Of a stretch of 61,626 nt of DNA, positions 45,712 to 57,352 are shown in pieces. The DNA comes from Lachnospiraceae bacterium. GTDB lineage: Bacteria > Bacillota > Clostridia > Lachnospirales > Lachnospiraceae. Every line of letters starts with the position of its first letter. Positions within the stretch are counted from its first letter, which is position 1. The DNA lies in contig JAFOVD010000028.1 in NCBI GenBank assembly GCA_017392525.1, positions 1-61,626 on the forward strand, in the 5' to 3' direction. The translations under genes and the position numbers were made by a program. The notes under the pieces were generated by a model. The model searched no databases. It saw nothing but the letters and a program-made list of their open reading frames with translations, and was not told the DNA's origin.

Positions 45712-47307
45712 TTAAAAATCTTCTACTTCAACTTCTATGCCAATACTCTCGGCATGCTCTGTAAATGCTGCAACTGCATCTGTATAGAGTTTTTCTTTTG
45801 GGGTGCCGCTTTCATTTGAAATAAACTGCACCGTCACGTCACTACCGACTCTCTCATTAATGGCCCGCTTAATCATTTCCTGATTTGCCGGGCGAAGAAC
45901 CATATTATAGCCCGTAGACTGAATCGAATCCTCTGTATCAAATACAACAATCAACTCATTTTGATCGTTAACCGATACCAACGCATCTTTTAAGAATTTT
46001 GTGAGCATTGGATCTACATCATGAATAATTGATTGCCACTGCATTGCAGCCTTCTTTACATCCTCAGGGACTGCCTTGGGCAAGGCTTTCTTCTCCACTT
46101 CAACCGGCTGCTGTTTTGCTTCCACAGGCGCTACCTGCTGCACTACAACACCTTTTTCCACCTGCTTCTCCAGGGAATCCAAACGATCCATGAGAGAATC
46201 GTAGTTCTTCTCCATCTGAGGCTTGCATAATTTTATAATGGTAACCTCCAGAAGAATACGTTTCTGTGATGAATATTTTAACTGATTTGACAAATCTGAC
46301 AAGACCCTAATATATCGCATCAGAATCACATCCTCCAGTTTGGAAGCCTGTTCTTTCAGCTTTGCCATATTTTCGGATGAAACATCTAAAATATCCTCCA
46401 TCTGATCCAGGTTCCGCGCCAGCAGAAGATTTCTTAAATACCAAACAAAATCCGTAACAAACTGGCCTAGTTCACGACCATCAATCACGATTTCTTCAAT
46501 AATCTCCACTGCCCGAAGTACATCCTTCTCAGTTATGCTCTGCAAAAGTCTCGAAAAGATATCAGTATCTACCGCACCCAGAACATTCAATACATTGTCA
46601 TAGGTCAATTTCTGATCGATATAAAAAGCTATACATTGATCCAACAGGGAAAGCGCATCTCGCATGGAGCCATCTCCAGCCTTCGCAACGTAACGAATTG
46701 CCCGTTCTTCGTACTCTATTCCTTCCCGATCCAACAGCTCCATCAAACGTTCTGATATGGTTTCTATAGATATTCTATGAAAATCATATCTCTGACAACG
46801 GGACTTAATGGTAATAGGTACCTTCTGCACCTCTGTAGTCGCAAGTATAAAAATAACATATGATGGCGGCTCTTCCAAGGTCTTTAACAGCGCATTAAAC
46901 GCACCCTGGGATAACATGTGCACCTCATCAATAATATAAACCTTATACTTGCCCTCAGTCGGCGGATAACTTACTTCATCAATGATATCTCGTATGTTCT
47001 GCACGCCGGTATTACTGGCGGCATCTATTTCAATAACATTTAGACTTGATCCGTCCTGTACAGCCTTACAAACCGCACATTCCCCACAAGGACTTCCATC
47101 CTCTCGTGGATTTTCACAATTCACCGCCTTGGCAAACAACTTTGCCACACTGGTCTTACCTGTTCCTCGTGTTCCTGTAAACAGATATGCATGTCCCACA
47201 CGATTTGCTTTAATCTGATTTTTTAAAGTTGTTACAATATGATCCTGTCCCTTAACCTCAGAGAATTCCTGTGGTCGGAACTTTCGATAAAGTGCAATAT
47301 ATGCCAC
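45712..47307 (-). CDS. dnaX: DNA polymerase III subunit gamma/tau
   Basis: DnaX is the clamp-loader ATPase of the replisome. It shows Walker A GTRGTGKT (45-52), a zinc module C64, C74, C77, C80, DEVH (127-130) and a sensor 1 segment (FILATTE). At 531 residues it has a tau-like C-terminal part (about 370-531) as in B. subtilis. No slippery A-run typical of the E. coli gamma frameshift was seen. It starts 27 bases after pfkA. Confidence 0.97.
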   Translation of the reverse strand: MAYIALYRKFRPQEFSEVKGQDHIVTTLKNQIKANRVGHAYLFTGTRGTGKTSVAKLFAKAVNCENPREDGSPCGECAVCKAVQDGSSLNVIEIDAASNTGVQNIRDIIDEVSYPPTEGKYKVYIIDEVHMLSQGAFNALLKTLEEPPSYVIFILATTEVQKVPITIKSRCQRYDFHRISIETISERLMELLDREGIEYEERAIRYVAKAGDGSMRDALSLLDQCIAFYIDQKLTYDNVLNVLGAVDTDIFSRLLQSITEKDVLRAVEIIEEIVIDGRELGQFVTDFVWYLRNLLLARNLDQMEDILDVSSENMAKLKEQASKLEDVILMRYIRVLSDLSNQLKYSSQKRILLEVTIIKLCKPQMEKNYDSLMDRLDSLEKQVEKGVVVQQVAPVEAKQQPVEVEKKALPKAVPEDVKKAAMQWQSIIHDVDPMLTKFLKDALVSVNDQNELIVVFDTEDSIQSTGYNMVLRPANQEMIKRAINERVGSDVTVQFISNESGTPKEKLYTDAVAAFTEHAESIGIEVEVEDF

Positions 47308-47334
47308 TTGTCTTACTCCAATCTGTTTTCGATA

Positions 47335-48405
47335 TTAGTCCCCAAAGCTTATTCCAATGAATTTCGCCTCTTCAATCATCTGACTCTGCGGATCTACCGC
47401 TTTTAACTTGCCCGCAACCTTCTCTAATGGCACTCGTTTTGTCTTGTCATCGACCATAGCTATCATTTTACCATAATCTTTATCCAAAATCGCCTTTGCT
47501 GCTGCTGCACCTAATCTGGTACACAAAGCACGATCGTATGGCACCGGGCTTCCACCACGCTGAGTATGTCCGGGAACCGTCACTCTCGCTTCCGATCCTG
47601 TTCGCTTCGTAATCATATCTGCAATTCTATATGACACTGATGGAAATGTTTCTGCGGCGCGCTTTTTCTTCAGCTCTTTTTTTGTGAGTTTCGCCTCTTC
47701 CTTGGAGATTGCACCTTCCGCAACTGCCAGGATTGTAAATCCCTTTCCTGCCTTCTGCCTTGCTTCAATTGCACTAATAATCTTGTCATCATCATAAGGA
47801 ATCTCCGGCAACAAAATGATATCCGCACCAGAAGCCACACCTGCATAAAGTGTTAACCACCCAACCTTATGTCCCATAACCTCCACAATAAATACACGAT
47901 TATGGCTGGCAGCTGTTGTATGAATGCAATCTATTGCAGAACATGCCACATCAATTGCGCTATAGAAACCAAATGTTATATCCGTTCCATAAATGTCATT
48001 ATCGATGGTCTTTGGTAGATGAATCACGTTACAACCTTCCTCGCGAAGAAGGTTTGCCGTCTTCTGCGTACCATTTCCACCAAGAATTACCAGGCAATCT
48101 AACTTTAATTTTCGGTAGTTCTCCTTCATCGCCTCTACTTTATCCAAACCATTCTCATCCGGCGTACGCATCAATTTAAAAGGCTGACGAGATGATCCAA
48201 GGATTGTACCGCCCTTTGTAAGGATTCCCGAAAAATCTGCACTGGTCAACAAACGATAGTTTCCATAAATCAACCCCTTATATCCTTCGTAAAAACCATA
48301 AATCTCCAGATCCTTTACATTATTTGCCAGACCTTTTACCACACCACGCATAGCTGCATTTAATGCCTGACAATCACCACCACTCGTTAACATACCAATC
48401 TTCAT
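47335..48405 (-). CDS. pfkA: 6-phosphofructokinase
   Basis: The 356-residue enzyme phosphorylates fructose 6-phosphate in glycolysis. It has TSGGDCQALNA at the start, catalytic PKTIDND (131-137) and the substrate loop GHKVGW. The E. coli G104 position (ATP versus PPi choice) is G112 in GGNGT, which favours ATP, but the G124 position is K132, which is usual in PPi enzymes, and D103 is N111. That combination occurs in the mixed clade of ATP-type enzymes. It lies between the tocopherol-cyclase-like gene and dnaX, with short gaps. Confidence 0.93.
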   Translation of the reverse strand: MKIGMLTSGGDCQALNAAMRGVVKGLANNVKDLEIYGFYEGYKGLIYGNYRLLTSADFSGILTKGGTILGSSRQPFKLMRTPDENGLDKVEAMKENYRKLKLDCLVILGGNGTQKTANLLREEGCNVIHLPKTIDNDIYGTDITFGFYSAIDVACSAIDCIHTTAASHNRVFIVEVMGHKVGWLTLYAGVASGADIILLPEIPYDDDKIISAIEARQKAGKGFTILAVAEGAISKEEAKLTKKELKKKRAAETFPSVSYRIADMITKRTGSEARVTVPGHTQRGGSPVPYDRALCTRLGAAAAKAILDKDYGKMIAMVDDKTKRVPLEKVAGKLKAVDPQSQMIEEAKFIGISFGD

Positions 48406-48438
48406 ATGTCCTTCTCCTTCCAGACTTATTTACATCTG

Positions 48439-49611
48439 TTATTCCTTGAATTCACCGTATTCACAGCCTACATTTCTAGCTTCAATCTCGTCAACCAGTT
48501 CCCATTTCCACTTGTTTTTCACCGAGATTTTCTTCTTATAAAGCTTAATGGAGCCTACGCCATTTCCTCCATTCCACAGATTCTTATGACGAAAACTTCC
48601 ATCCGGAGCTTCGTAACGGATCTTTAACATATCCTTCTTTGCACAGACAACTTCTGTCTGCATCTTGGCAATAGGAGTCTCCTGCACAACTCTCCATACG
48701 ATTTTCGTTCTGGTTTCCTTGCACTTAAACTTCGTCTTTGTCAAAGTCCAGAACTTGGAGAAATTAAACTCATATGGTGTACCTTCATACCAAAATGCAC
48801 TTAAGAGTTTTCTCGGCAATTCTTTTGGCCCAACTTTTGGTTTACCACCGCCTATATCAAATACACTGTTTTCAAGTTTTTTACCTGTTAACTTGCTGGT
48901 CAAATTATTAGAACTAAGCCATACCCAAGGGCTTGTAAAATCAGACCCCCAATTCTTATCCGCATAGCCATAGCAATTCTCCGGCTCAACAGTATACTTT
49001 TCTCCATTCCAGAAAATAGTACCGCTATAAGCGGTTTTCATACCTTGGGCGTGCCAGAACATCTGGAAAACATCCATCTCTCGCAGAGCTTTACTTGCGC
49101 CGTATCCCACATTAAACGCAATCTGCTTGTCTATTGTCAGATCCCAAACCATAGAACCGGCATCACTTAGCCACTCCGGGTGCAGAGAAACATCTTCTTC
49201 CGTAACGGTAACTCTTCCAAGAGTTCTTGTCTCTGAACAGAAACACTCATCTGCACTAATAAGAAATGGCACCTCATCCTTGATATTAACCTGATTCCAG
49301 CCAAAGAAACGGTGTAACTGTGCCGCATCCTCTCCCCATGTACCAACATTAATCATAAGATAAGACGGCTTCCTATTACTGCCTTTCTCCATATCAATCT
49401 GTCCAAATACCGGATAATCACCGCCAAGCGCAGGATTTATGGTAAAGAATTCAATATAAAATGCCTTTTCCTCATTCGTCTTTGCATTTCTCGCTGTGAA
49501 ACTATGCCACCACCAGTCATATCCTTCTTTGGCCAACGGCCCCTTTAACATAAAGGCATCTCGAAAATCATCCGGATGATTAAAATTACTTTCTACTATT
49601 TTTACGCCCAT
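48439..49611 (-). CDS. Tocopherol cyclase-like (lipocalin-type) protein
   Basis: The 390-residue protein matches the tocopherol cyclase family by its motifs: EGYDWWWHSF, FYIEFFTINPALGG, W(S)DAGSMVWDLTIDK, FHAQGMKTAYSGTIFWNGEKYTV and NCYGYADKNWGSDFTSPWVWLSSNNL. True tocopherol cyclases act in plants and cyanobacteria; Firmicutes do not make tocopherol, so this member must bind or modify another hydrophobic compound. No signal peptide is seen. The gene starts the pfkA-dnaX run; its link to glycolysis is not evident. Confidence 0.82.
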   Translation of the reverse strand: MGVKIVESNFNHPDDFRDAFMLKGPLAKEGYDWWWHSFTARNAKTNEEKAFYIEFFTINPALGGDYPVFGQIDMEKGSNRKPSYLMINVGTWGEDAAQLHRFFGWNQVNIKDEVPFLISADECFCSETRTLGRVTVTEEDVSLHPEWLSDAGSMVWDLTIDKQIAFNVGYGASKALREMDVFQMFWHAQGMKTAYSGTIFWNGEKYTVEPENCYGYADKNWGSDFTSPWVWLSSNNLTSKLTGKKLENSVFDIGGGKPKVGPKELPRKLLSAFWYEGTPYEFNFSKFWTLTKTKFKCKETRTKIVWRVVQETPIAKMQTEVVCAKKDMLKIRYEAPDGSFRHKNLWNGGNGVGSIKLYKKKISVKNKWKWELVDEIEARNVGCEYGEFKE

Positions 49612-49737
49612 ATTACTACCCTCTTTATAACCTTCTCACATCAGTAGACCAATTATATAGTAAAAATATACCACTTTTCCCCCTCATTTAGAAGTATTCC
49701 GGTTTATTTCCTCACCCCTATAAAACCTCCACTCTGC

Positions 49738-49766
49738 TTGTAAAATCTCGTATTTTCTCGTAAAAT
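49738..49766 (+). promoter_or_regulatory. Sigma-A promoter of the GreA-like gene
   Basis: TTGTAA (49738-49743), 17 bases, TAAAAT (49761-49766), about 35 bases before the start codon with AAGGAGGA as ribosome site. Confidence 0.7.
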
Positions 49767-49799
49767 ATAGCTACAGTTTGCTTCCTAAGGAGGAATATT

Positions 49800-50300
49800 A
49801 TGGGTGAGCGTTTAACAGAAAGCGATATTGCAAAAATTGAAAAGGAGATTCGCTATCGTAAATTGGAACTCCGTCCAATTCTTATAGAAAATCTTAAGGA
49901 AGCCAGATCACATGGCGATTTATCAGAGAATTTTGAATATTATGCAGCGAAGAGAGATAAGAATATCAACGAATCCCGCATCCGTTATTTAGACCGTATG
50001 CTTCGTACATCTACGGTTGTGGAGGATACGTCAGCCGAGGACGAAGTCGGTCTGGATGATACTGTAATGTTTTACATTATTGAAGACGAGGAGGAGGACA
50101 CTGTCAAGATTACCACCTCTATCCGCTCTGATTCTATGAACGGACGGGTAAGCATCGAATCTCCACTGGGGAAAGCGCTTCTAAATCACAAGGTCGGCGA
50201 TACCGTTACCGTACCGGTAAACAGCGATTATTCCTACGATGTAGAGATACGTGCCATTCTGAAATCTGAAGATGAGGATGAAGACATTAAATCTTTCTAG
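49800..50300 (+). CDS. GreA/GreB family transcription factor
   Basis: The N-terminal coiled coil has the catalytic tip GDLSENFEYYAAK (D40 and E43) that enters the RNA polymerase channel and triggers cleavage of stalled transcripts. The C-terminal half (VGLDDTVMFYIIEDEE..., SPLGKALLNHKVGDTVTVP) is the FKBP-like domain that binds polymerase. At 166 residues it is of normal length. An acidic run (EDEEED, SEDEDEDED) distinguishes it from housekeeping GreA, so it may be a second copy or a relative. Confidence 0.93.
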   Translation: MGERLTESDIAKIEKEIRYRKLELRPILIENLKEARSHGDLSENFEYYAAKRDKNINESRIRYLDRMLRTSTVVEDTSAEDEVGLDDTVMFYIIEDEEEDTVKITTSIRSDSMNGRVSIESPLGKALLNHKVGDTVTVPVNSDYSYDVEIRAILKSEDEDEDIKSF

Positions 50301-50306
50301 AAAATA

Positions 50307-50332
50307 AGGACGTGGTTTTTCCCACGTCCTTT
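50307..50332. terminator. Bidirectional terminator between the GreA-like gene and the DMT exporter
   Basis: AAGGACGTGG and CCACGTCCTT pair around TTTTTC, with T-rich sequence on the plus strand and A/T on the other. The convergent genes end within ten bases on each side. Confidence 0.85.
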
Positions 50333-50340
50333 AATTTTAT

Positions 50341-51339
50341 CTATTCTTTTTCTTTCTTTTGTACCATTATCGTTCCGATAGAGACCAAGGCCAAAGCCAG
50401 CAGTACCATTTCCACACTTTGCCCGCTATCTTCTCTCAGGAAAATCACCGAAAACACCACTCCAAATATCGGCGTCAAAAAACCAAATACTGCCACACGA
50501 CTGACTTCATTGTATTTTAGTAAGAGTCCCCAAAGACTGTAAGCTATTGCAGATATACCTGCTAAAATCAATACAACTATTACCGCATTAGCTGTAAACA
50601 GTTCTGATTTACCATGTGCTGAGCGAAAAACCGATACCACTGATCTTCCATCCCCGTTGTCTTTATACATATGATCGTACTCCCATACTCCAATTCCAAC
50701 CATTGTTAGAATCAGTCCTCCCAACATAAATTGATATGCTGAAAGGGTAAAAGGATGCTCGTATTCCGAGTATCTCTTAATAAATACGGAGGAAAATGCA
50801 TAAGCGACGGTTGATAAGAATATACATCCCTCTCCAAGAAAAGTCATGTTTAAATCGAACCCATTTCCGCTTAAATTAATGATCAGTACCCCCACAAATC
50901 CGAGTATACAGCCACATATTTTCCAAAGAGACAGTCTCTCCTGCCGGAAAAGAAGTGCCGCCACCAAAAGCGCAACGAATACATTTAACGCTTCGATAAT
51001 GGATGCTTTAACTCCAGTAGTATGGGCAAGGCCTATGTAGAAAAAGAAATACTGCAGTGTCGTCTGTAACATTGCCAGTACAAATACCCTCTTCAAATTG
51101 CTGAATTTTGGATAAAGAATCTGTCCGTAGATAATGCTTCCAATCAATAGCGCCATAAATCCGGCCAGTATAAACCTGCATCCAGCGAAAATAATCTGAG
51201 CACCGTTTTCATCTGATTCTATCCCATATATCTGATATCCGACCTTAATTGCCGGAAATGCACCGCCCCAAAGAGCACAGCAGATTAAGGCTCCCAAAAA
51301 CAGGACCGGTGTTTTCGCAAAGAGACTTTGCTTTTTCAT
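50341..51339 (-). CDS. DMT superfamily (EamA) transporter
   Basis: The 332-residue integral protein has ten hydrophobic helices in two related halves, each with an EamA signature (ALICCALWGGAFPAIKVG, LSTVAYAFSSVFIKRYS). Members export amino acids or metabolites; the substrate is unknown. A hydrophilic insert (about 228-250) breaks the second half. Its start overlaps the stop of the small coiled-coil gene as TAATG, so translation is coupled. Confidence 0.92.
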   Translation of the reverse strand: MKKQSLFAKTPVLFLGALICCALWGGAFPAIKVGYQIYGIESDENGAQIIFAGCRFILAGFMALLIGSIIYGQILYPKFSNLKRVFVLAMLQTTLQYFFFYIGLAHTTGVKASIIEALNVFVALLVAALLFRQERLSLWKICGCILGFVGVLIINLSGNGFDLNMTFLGEGCIFLSTVAYAFSSVFIKRYSEYEHPFTLSAYQFMLGGLILTMVGIGVWEYDHMYKDNGDGRSVVSVFRSAHGKSELFTANAVIVVLILAGISAIAYSLWGLLLKYNEVSRVAVFGFLTPIFGVVFSVIFLREDSGQSVEMVLLALALVSIGTIMVQKKEKE

Positions 51340-51542
51340 TATTGTTTTCTCCTTTGCTGATAAACCAGTTCCAACATATCTTGTTCATATCTTTCATCCG
51401 ATTTTTCGGAAATCTGCCTCAAGATTTCTGCCTTCTCGTTGTTCAATCTCTCAAGCTCATCTTTCAATTGTTTCTCTTTCTGCTCTATTTGATCAATTTG
51501 AAATTTCAATTGTTCAATCTCTTGTCTCTTTTCAAAATCCAT
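51339..51542 (-). CDS. Small coiled-coil protein
   Basis: The 67-residue protein is a single charged coiled coil (heptads from about residue 8 to 50, rich in Glu, Lys, Gln and Leu). I do not recognise a family. The GGGG ribosome site and the TAATG coupling to the transporter gene support it as real. A helper or regulator of the transporter is possible but unproven. Confidence 0.75.
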   Translation of the reverse strand: MDFEKRQEIEQLKFQIDQIEQKEKQLKDELERLNNEKAEILRQISEKSDERYEQDMLELVYQQRRKQ

Positions 51543-51674
51543 AATTTTCCCCTTTTAGATATTTAAGAAAATCTATACTGACTTCATTATAACACATGTT
51601 ATATTTACCCGCTTCTGATGACGTTGTAATATCTCTTTTAAAGGAAATTAATTTATAAATATAATTTTTTAAAT

Positions 51675-51708
51675 AAAAAAGGGACTCGTTTTCATGAGTC
51701 CCTTTTTT
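51675..51708 (-). terminator. Terminator of the ATP synthase operon
   Basis: On the minus strand GGGACTC and GAGTCCC pair with flanking A and T runs of five or more, a strong intrinsic terminator four bases past atpC. The 130 bases beyond it toward 51543 hold only AT-rich sequence. Confidence 0.95.
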
Positions 51709-51711
51709 ACA

Positions 51712-52122
51712 TTATCTCTCTGTAATATCCAGACGTACCAAAGCTTTTCGTAACGCAATTTCGGCACGCTTGTAATCCAGATCTGCTTCCATCGCCTCCA
51801 GTCGACGTCTCGCACGTTCCTCTGCTTTCATAGCACGATTCTTGTCGATTTCATCCGGCCATTCAGCGATTTCCGCCATCATTGTAACACGATCTCCCAA
51901 GATTTCTGCAAATCCGGAATGCACTGCAGCTTCCCGCTTGCCATCCTCTTCGGTAAGTGTTACAACACCCGGTGCCAACACTGTTGTCAGCGGAATATGA
52001 TTCTTGTAGACACCAATCTGACCCTCTGTCGTTGTAAATTCAATCATTGAAACCTGTCCATGATAGAATTCTCGATCCGGTGTGATGATCTCTACTTCGA
52101 ATAAAGGATTATTCTCTGCCAT
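51712..52122 (-). CDS. atpC: F-type ATP synthase epsilon subunit
   Basis: The 136-residue protein has the beta-sandwich start (FEVEIITPDREFYHGQVSMIEFTTTEGQIGVYKNH) and a C-terminal helical hairpin (KAEERARRRLEAMEADLDYKRAEIALRKALVRL) that can brake rotation. It belongs to the central stalk. It closes the operon, 11 bases after atpD. Confidence 0.97.
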   Translation of the reverse strand: MAENNPLFEVEIITPDREFYHGQVSMIEFTTTEGQIGVYKNHIPLTTVLAPGVVTLTEEDGKREAAVHSGFAEILGDRVTMMAEIAEWPDEIDKNRAMKAEERARRRLEAMEADLDYKRAEIALRKALVRLDITER

Positions 52123-52133
52123 GGGATCACTCC

Positions 52134-53528
<1,395 letters not shown>

Positions 53529-53553
53529 TCACTCCTTAATTTGTTTATAAACG

Positions 53554-54420
53554 TTAGCTTAAAGCATCCGCGCCCGCAATAATCTCGGTAAGTTCCTGTG
53601 TAATAGAACCCTGTCTTGCGCGGTTGTACTTCAGTGTCAGATCACTGATCATTTCCTCAGCATTGCTTGTTGCCGAATCCATAGCCTGCATTCGGGCGCC
53701 GTTTTCAGAAGCAACTGCTTCCACCAATGCACCGTACACCAGACTACTGACATACTTTGGAATAATCATTGCCAGGGCCTCTTCTTCATTTGGCTCGAAA
53801 TTCATAAGCGCTGTGCTCTTAGGAGTTTCCTCCTTTTGCTGATCGTCTTCTGGAATCTCGACCGGAAGAAGTTTTAATAGTTTCGGCTCGTGAACAACTG
53901 TATTTTTGAAATGCGTATACGCAAGGTAAATCTCATTTACCTCACCCTCTTCGTATGCCTTTAGTACACTGTCGCATACCTCTCTGGCATCATCATAGGT
54001 TGGCGCTTCCATAATCTCAGGCTTGCTCTCTTTAATCTCATACCCTTTTGCTTTCAGTCCGTCTTCACCCTTGCTACCGATTGCATAAATCTGCGCATCA
54101 GCCTTAGGGATATCTGAATTGGTAATCAACTTAACAATATTACTATTGTATCCACCTGCCAATCCTCGATTGGAAGTTACTGTAATAATTACTTTCTTTC
54201 CTTCCTCACGTTTATTCAGGTATGGATGATCGATATTACCGGTTCTTTTTAACAAACTGCTAACTGTAGCATACATATGATTAAAGTACGGAGTCGTCTC
54301 TTCGGCTCTTGACTTCGCCTTTTGCAACTTTACTGTGGATACAAGCTTCATGGCTTTTGTGATCTGCTGCGTACTGGAAATACTGCTTTTCCTACGTTTT
54401 ATGTCCCTCATTGAGGCCAT
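53554..54420 (-). CDS. atpG: F-type ATP synthase gamma subunit
   Basis: The rotor subunit begins MASMRDIKRRKSSISSTQQITKAMKLVSTVKLQKAK and ends with the matching helix ATSNAEEMISDLTLKYNRARQGSITQELTEIIAGA; the two form the antiparallel coiled coil in the F1 core. The 288 residues are normal. Confidence 0.97.
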   Translation of the reverse strand: MASMRDIKRRKSSISSTQQITKAMKLVSTVKLQKAKSRAEETTPYFNHMYATVSSLLKRTGNIDHPYLNKREEGKKVIITVTSNRGLAGGYNSNIVKLITNSDIPKADAQIYAIGSKGEDGLKAKGYEIKESKPEIMEAPTYDDAREVCDSVLKAYEEGEVNEIYLAYTHFKNTVVHEPKLLKLLPVEIPEDDQQKEETPKSTALMNFEPNEEEALAMIIPKYVSSLVYGALVEAVASENGARMQAMDSATSNAEEMISDLTLKYNRARQGSITQELTEIIAGADALS

Positions 54421-54445
54421 AAATTGTCACCGCCTTTCAACATAC

Positions 54446-55954
54446 TTATTTATTGTATGTCTGCTTGCATTCTTCAATTGCATTAATCAACTTATCCTTG
54501 ATGTCATCACCCAGTTCCTTTGTTGAACGGATTCCTTCCGGAATTTCAGGATACTTAGTATCAACCAATTCAAATAAAGCATTCTGGAATGTCAGAACAT
54601 CTTCAGTTGGAATATCTAACAGATATTTCTGTGTAGCTGCGAAGATAATCATAATCTGATATTCTACACCCATTGGTGCGTACTGTGGCTGCTTAAGCAT
54701 CTCACGAATTCTTTCACCCTGAGCCAACTGTTCAGCTGTGGATGCATCCAATTCTGAACCAAACTGCGCAAAGGCAGCAAGTTCACGATACTGTGCCAGT
54801 TCCACTCGAATAGGAGCAGCAATTTTCTTCATAGCTTTAATCTGTGCAGAACCACCTACACGAGATACGGATAAACCAGCGTTAATAGCAGGTCTGAAAC
54901 CTTCGTTAAAGGCATCTGTTTCCAGATAAATCTGACCATCTGTAATTGAGATAACATTAGTAGGGATATATGCAGATACATCGCCTGCCTGTGTCTCAAT
55001 AATAGGTAACGCTGTAAGTGATCCGCCACCCAGTGAATCTGATAATCTCGCTGCACGTTCAAGTAATCTTGAATGCAGATAGAATACATCACCAGGATAA
55101 GCCTCACGGCCTGGTGGTCTACGAAGAAGTAAGGAAAGTGTACGATAAGCTGTAGCATGCTTGCTCAAGTCATCATATACTACCAATACGTCTTCACCCT
55201 TCTCCATCCATTCTTCACCAATTGCACAACCTGCATATGGAGCAATGTACTGGAGCGGTGCAAGCTCTGAAGCTGTTGAAGCTACAACTGTTGTATAGCT
55301 CATAGCACCAAATTCTTCTAATGTCTGTACAATATTTGCTACTGTTGAAGCCTTCTGGCCAATAGCAACATAGATACATTTAACATTTTCATGTTTCTGA
55401 TTAATGATCGTATCGATTGCAATCGCAGTTTTACCTGTCTGCTTATCACCGATAATCAACTCTCGCTGTCCACGTCCGATTGGAATCATGGAGTCAATCG
55501 CCTTGATACCCGTCTGAAGAGGTGTATCAACGGATTTACGAGAAATAACACCGGAGGCAACTCGCTCGATCTGACGGAACTTATCTGTTTCAATAGGTCC
55601 CTTGCCATCAATTGGCTGGCCAAGTGCATTTACAACTCGACCCAGCATGGCATCTCCGACCGGAACTTCAACTACTCGACCGGTAGTTTTAACGGTATCG
55701 CCCTCATTGATATTTTTGGAAGCACCCAAAAGTACGGCACCAACATTATCTTCTTCGAGGTTCATTACCATTCCATAAACTTCGCCTGGGAATTCCAGCA
55801 ATTCACCCTGCATGGCATTTTCCAGTCCATGGATACGAACAATACCATCCGCAACCTGGATTACAGTTCCCACGTCGGCGACTTCCAGCTCTGATGCATA
55901 ACGTTTCATCTGTTCTTTGATGACAGAACTGATCTCTTCTGGTCTTAAATTCAT
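54446..55954 (-). CDS. atpA: F-type ATP synthase alpha subunit
   Basis: The non-catalytic nucleotide-binding subunit has GDKQTGKT (169-176), the alpha-type [19 protein letters not shown] and [12 protein letters not shown]. Its start overlaps the atpH stop by four bases (ATGA). Confidence 0.98.
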   Translation of the reverse strand: MNLRPEEISSVIKEQMKRYASELEVADVGTVIQVADGIVRIHGLENAMQGELLEFPGEVYGMVMNLEEDNVGAVLLGASKNINEGDTVKTTGRVVEVPVGDAMLGRVVNALGQPIDGKGPIETDKFRQIERVASGVISRKSVDTPLQTGIKAIDSMIPIGRGQRELIIGDKQTGKTAIAIDTIINQKHENVKCIYVAIGQKASTVANIVQTLEEFGAMSYTTVVASTASELAPLQYIAPYAGCAIGEEWMEKGEDVLVVYDDLSKHATAYRTLSLLLRRPPGREAYPGDVFYLHSRLLERAARLSDSLGGGSLTALPIIETQAGDVSAYIPTNVISITDGQIYLETDAFNEGFRPAINAGLSVSRVGGSAQIKAMKKIAAPIRVELAQYRELAAFAQFGSELDASTAEQLAQGERIREMLKQPQYAPMGVEYQIMIIFAATQKYLLDIPTEDVLTFQNALFELVDTKYPEIPEGIRSTKELGDDIKDKLINAIEECKQTYNK

Positions 55955-56517
55955 GGAGTGCTCTCACCTACCTTTAACTGTATTTTTTGCATTTCACGAG
56001 ATAGTTTCTCAATCTTCGTTCTAATCGAACTATCTATGACCCTATCTCCAATTCGCACTACCATACCACCGATCAATTCCGGCTGTACTTCGTAATGCAT
56101 CTCAAATGAGACATACTCTGTTGTCTCTTCTAACTTCTTAGCAATTTCTTCCTTCTTCTCTGCACTAAGCTCCATTGGAGTTGCTACAATAGCCACGCCA
56201 ATGTTCTGATATTCCATTGCACGGCTTATGAAATAGTTGAAGATTGCCTTCATTTCTTTGAAATGATTCTTCTCCACTACCATACGCATAAGACCAACAA
56301 TTTCATCCGACGCCTTGCCTTTGAAGATGGATTCTACTGTATTTAATTTCTCTTCTTTATCAATGTTCGGATGAGTCATCATCTGAAGAAGGTCTGGGTT
56401 ATCATCGAGAATGCTTACTAAGGCTCTCGCCTCCTCTTCATACTCTTTCATTTTGTTCTGCTCCATGGCCAGTTCAAACAATGCATTTCCGTACACATTT
56501 GAAACTATCTTTGCCAT
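55951..56517 (-). CDS. atpH: F-type ATP synthase delta subunit
   Basis: The 188-residue OSCP-type protein links F1 to the peripheral stalk: [21 protein letters not shown] at the N-terminus and the end [30 protein letters not shown]. It overlaps atpF by 13 bases. Confidence 0.96.
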   Translation of the reverse strand: MAKIVSNVYGNALFELAMEQNKMKEYEEEARALVSILDDNPDLLQMMTHPNIDKEEKLNTVESIFKGKASDEIVGLMRMVVEKNHFKEMKAIFNYFISRAMEYQNIGVAIVATPMELSAEKKEEIAKKLEETTEYVSFEMHYEVQPELIGGMVVRIGDRVIDSSIRTKIEKLSREMQKIQLKVGESTP

Positions 56518-57020
56518 GTATTACCACCCATTTCCTTCAATGTCTCATCGACCAGAAATTCCTGAATCTCCGTATTAATATTGTTGGCAACAACTTTCTG
56601 TGCCATGGCAGCAGCGATGACAATCATCTCCTGCTTCATCTCATCAGCCACACGTTTCTTTTCAAGTTCTGCCTCTTCATTGGCTCTAGCAATGATTCTT
56701 GCAGCCTCTTCCTTCGCTTCACTGATGATTTTTGTTTCGTTCTTTAGCGCTTTTTGTCTCGCTTCACTTAAAATCTGTTCTGCTTCTTTATCTACATCTC
56801 GAAGTTTTGCACCATATTCTTTCTTCAGCTTTGCCGCAGACTCTAAGTCTTCATTCGCTGTCTGAATATCGGATGCTATCTTCTCTTTACGATCCTGAAG
56901 AATCTTTCTTGCAGGGTCAAATAAAAGATAGGATAAGAGCAAAGACAGAAAGAATACGGAGATCAGTAACAGTGTTGTATCCTGTAATAACTGCGCGTCA
57001 AGACCAAATATTCTTTCCAT
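56505..57020 (-). CDS. atpF: F-type ATP synthase b subunit
   Basis: One N-terminal membrane helix (TTLLLISVFFLSLLLSYLLF) is followed by a long charged coiled coil that forms the peripheral stalk. The 171 residues and position between atpE and atpH are standard. Confidence 0.96.
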   Translation of the reverse strand: MERIFGLDAQLLQDTTLLLISVFFLSLLLSYLLFDPARKILQDRKEKIASDIQTANEDLESAAKLKKEYGAKLRDVDKEAEQILSEARQKALKNETKIISEAKEEAARIIARANEEAELEKKRVADEMKQEMIVIAAAMAQKVVANNINTEIQEFLVDETLKEMGGNTWQR

Positions 57021-57066
57021 AGTCTTGGTTCTTCCTCCTTTCCATATCCTGGTAAGAACGTTCCTC

Positions 57067-57324
<258 letters not shown>

Positions 57325-57352
57325 TTATTCCTCCTCTTGTTTGTTCGTTTTC

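Noticed and set aside
45712-47307. Programmed frameshift in dnaX to make a short gamma form.
   Set aside because: No long A or AG slippery run with a downstream hairpin was seen.
47308-47334. Expected small SRP RNA gene next to dnaX.
   Set aside because: The gap between pfkA and dnaX is only 27 bases; there is no room for it.
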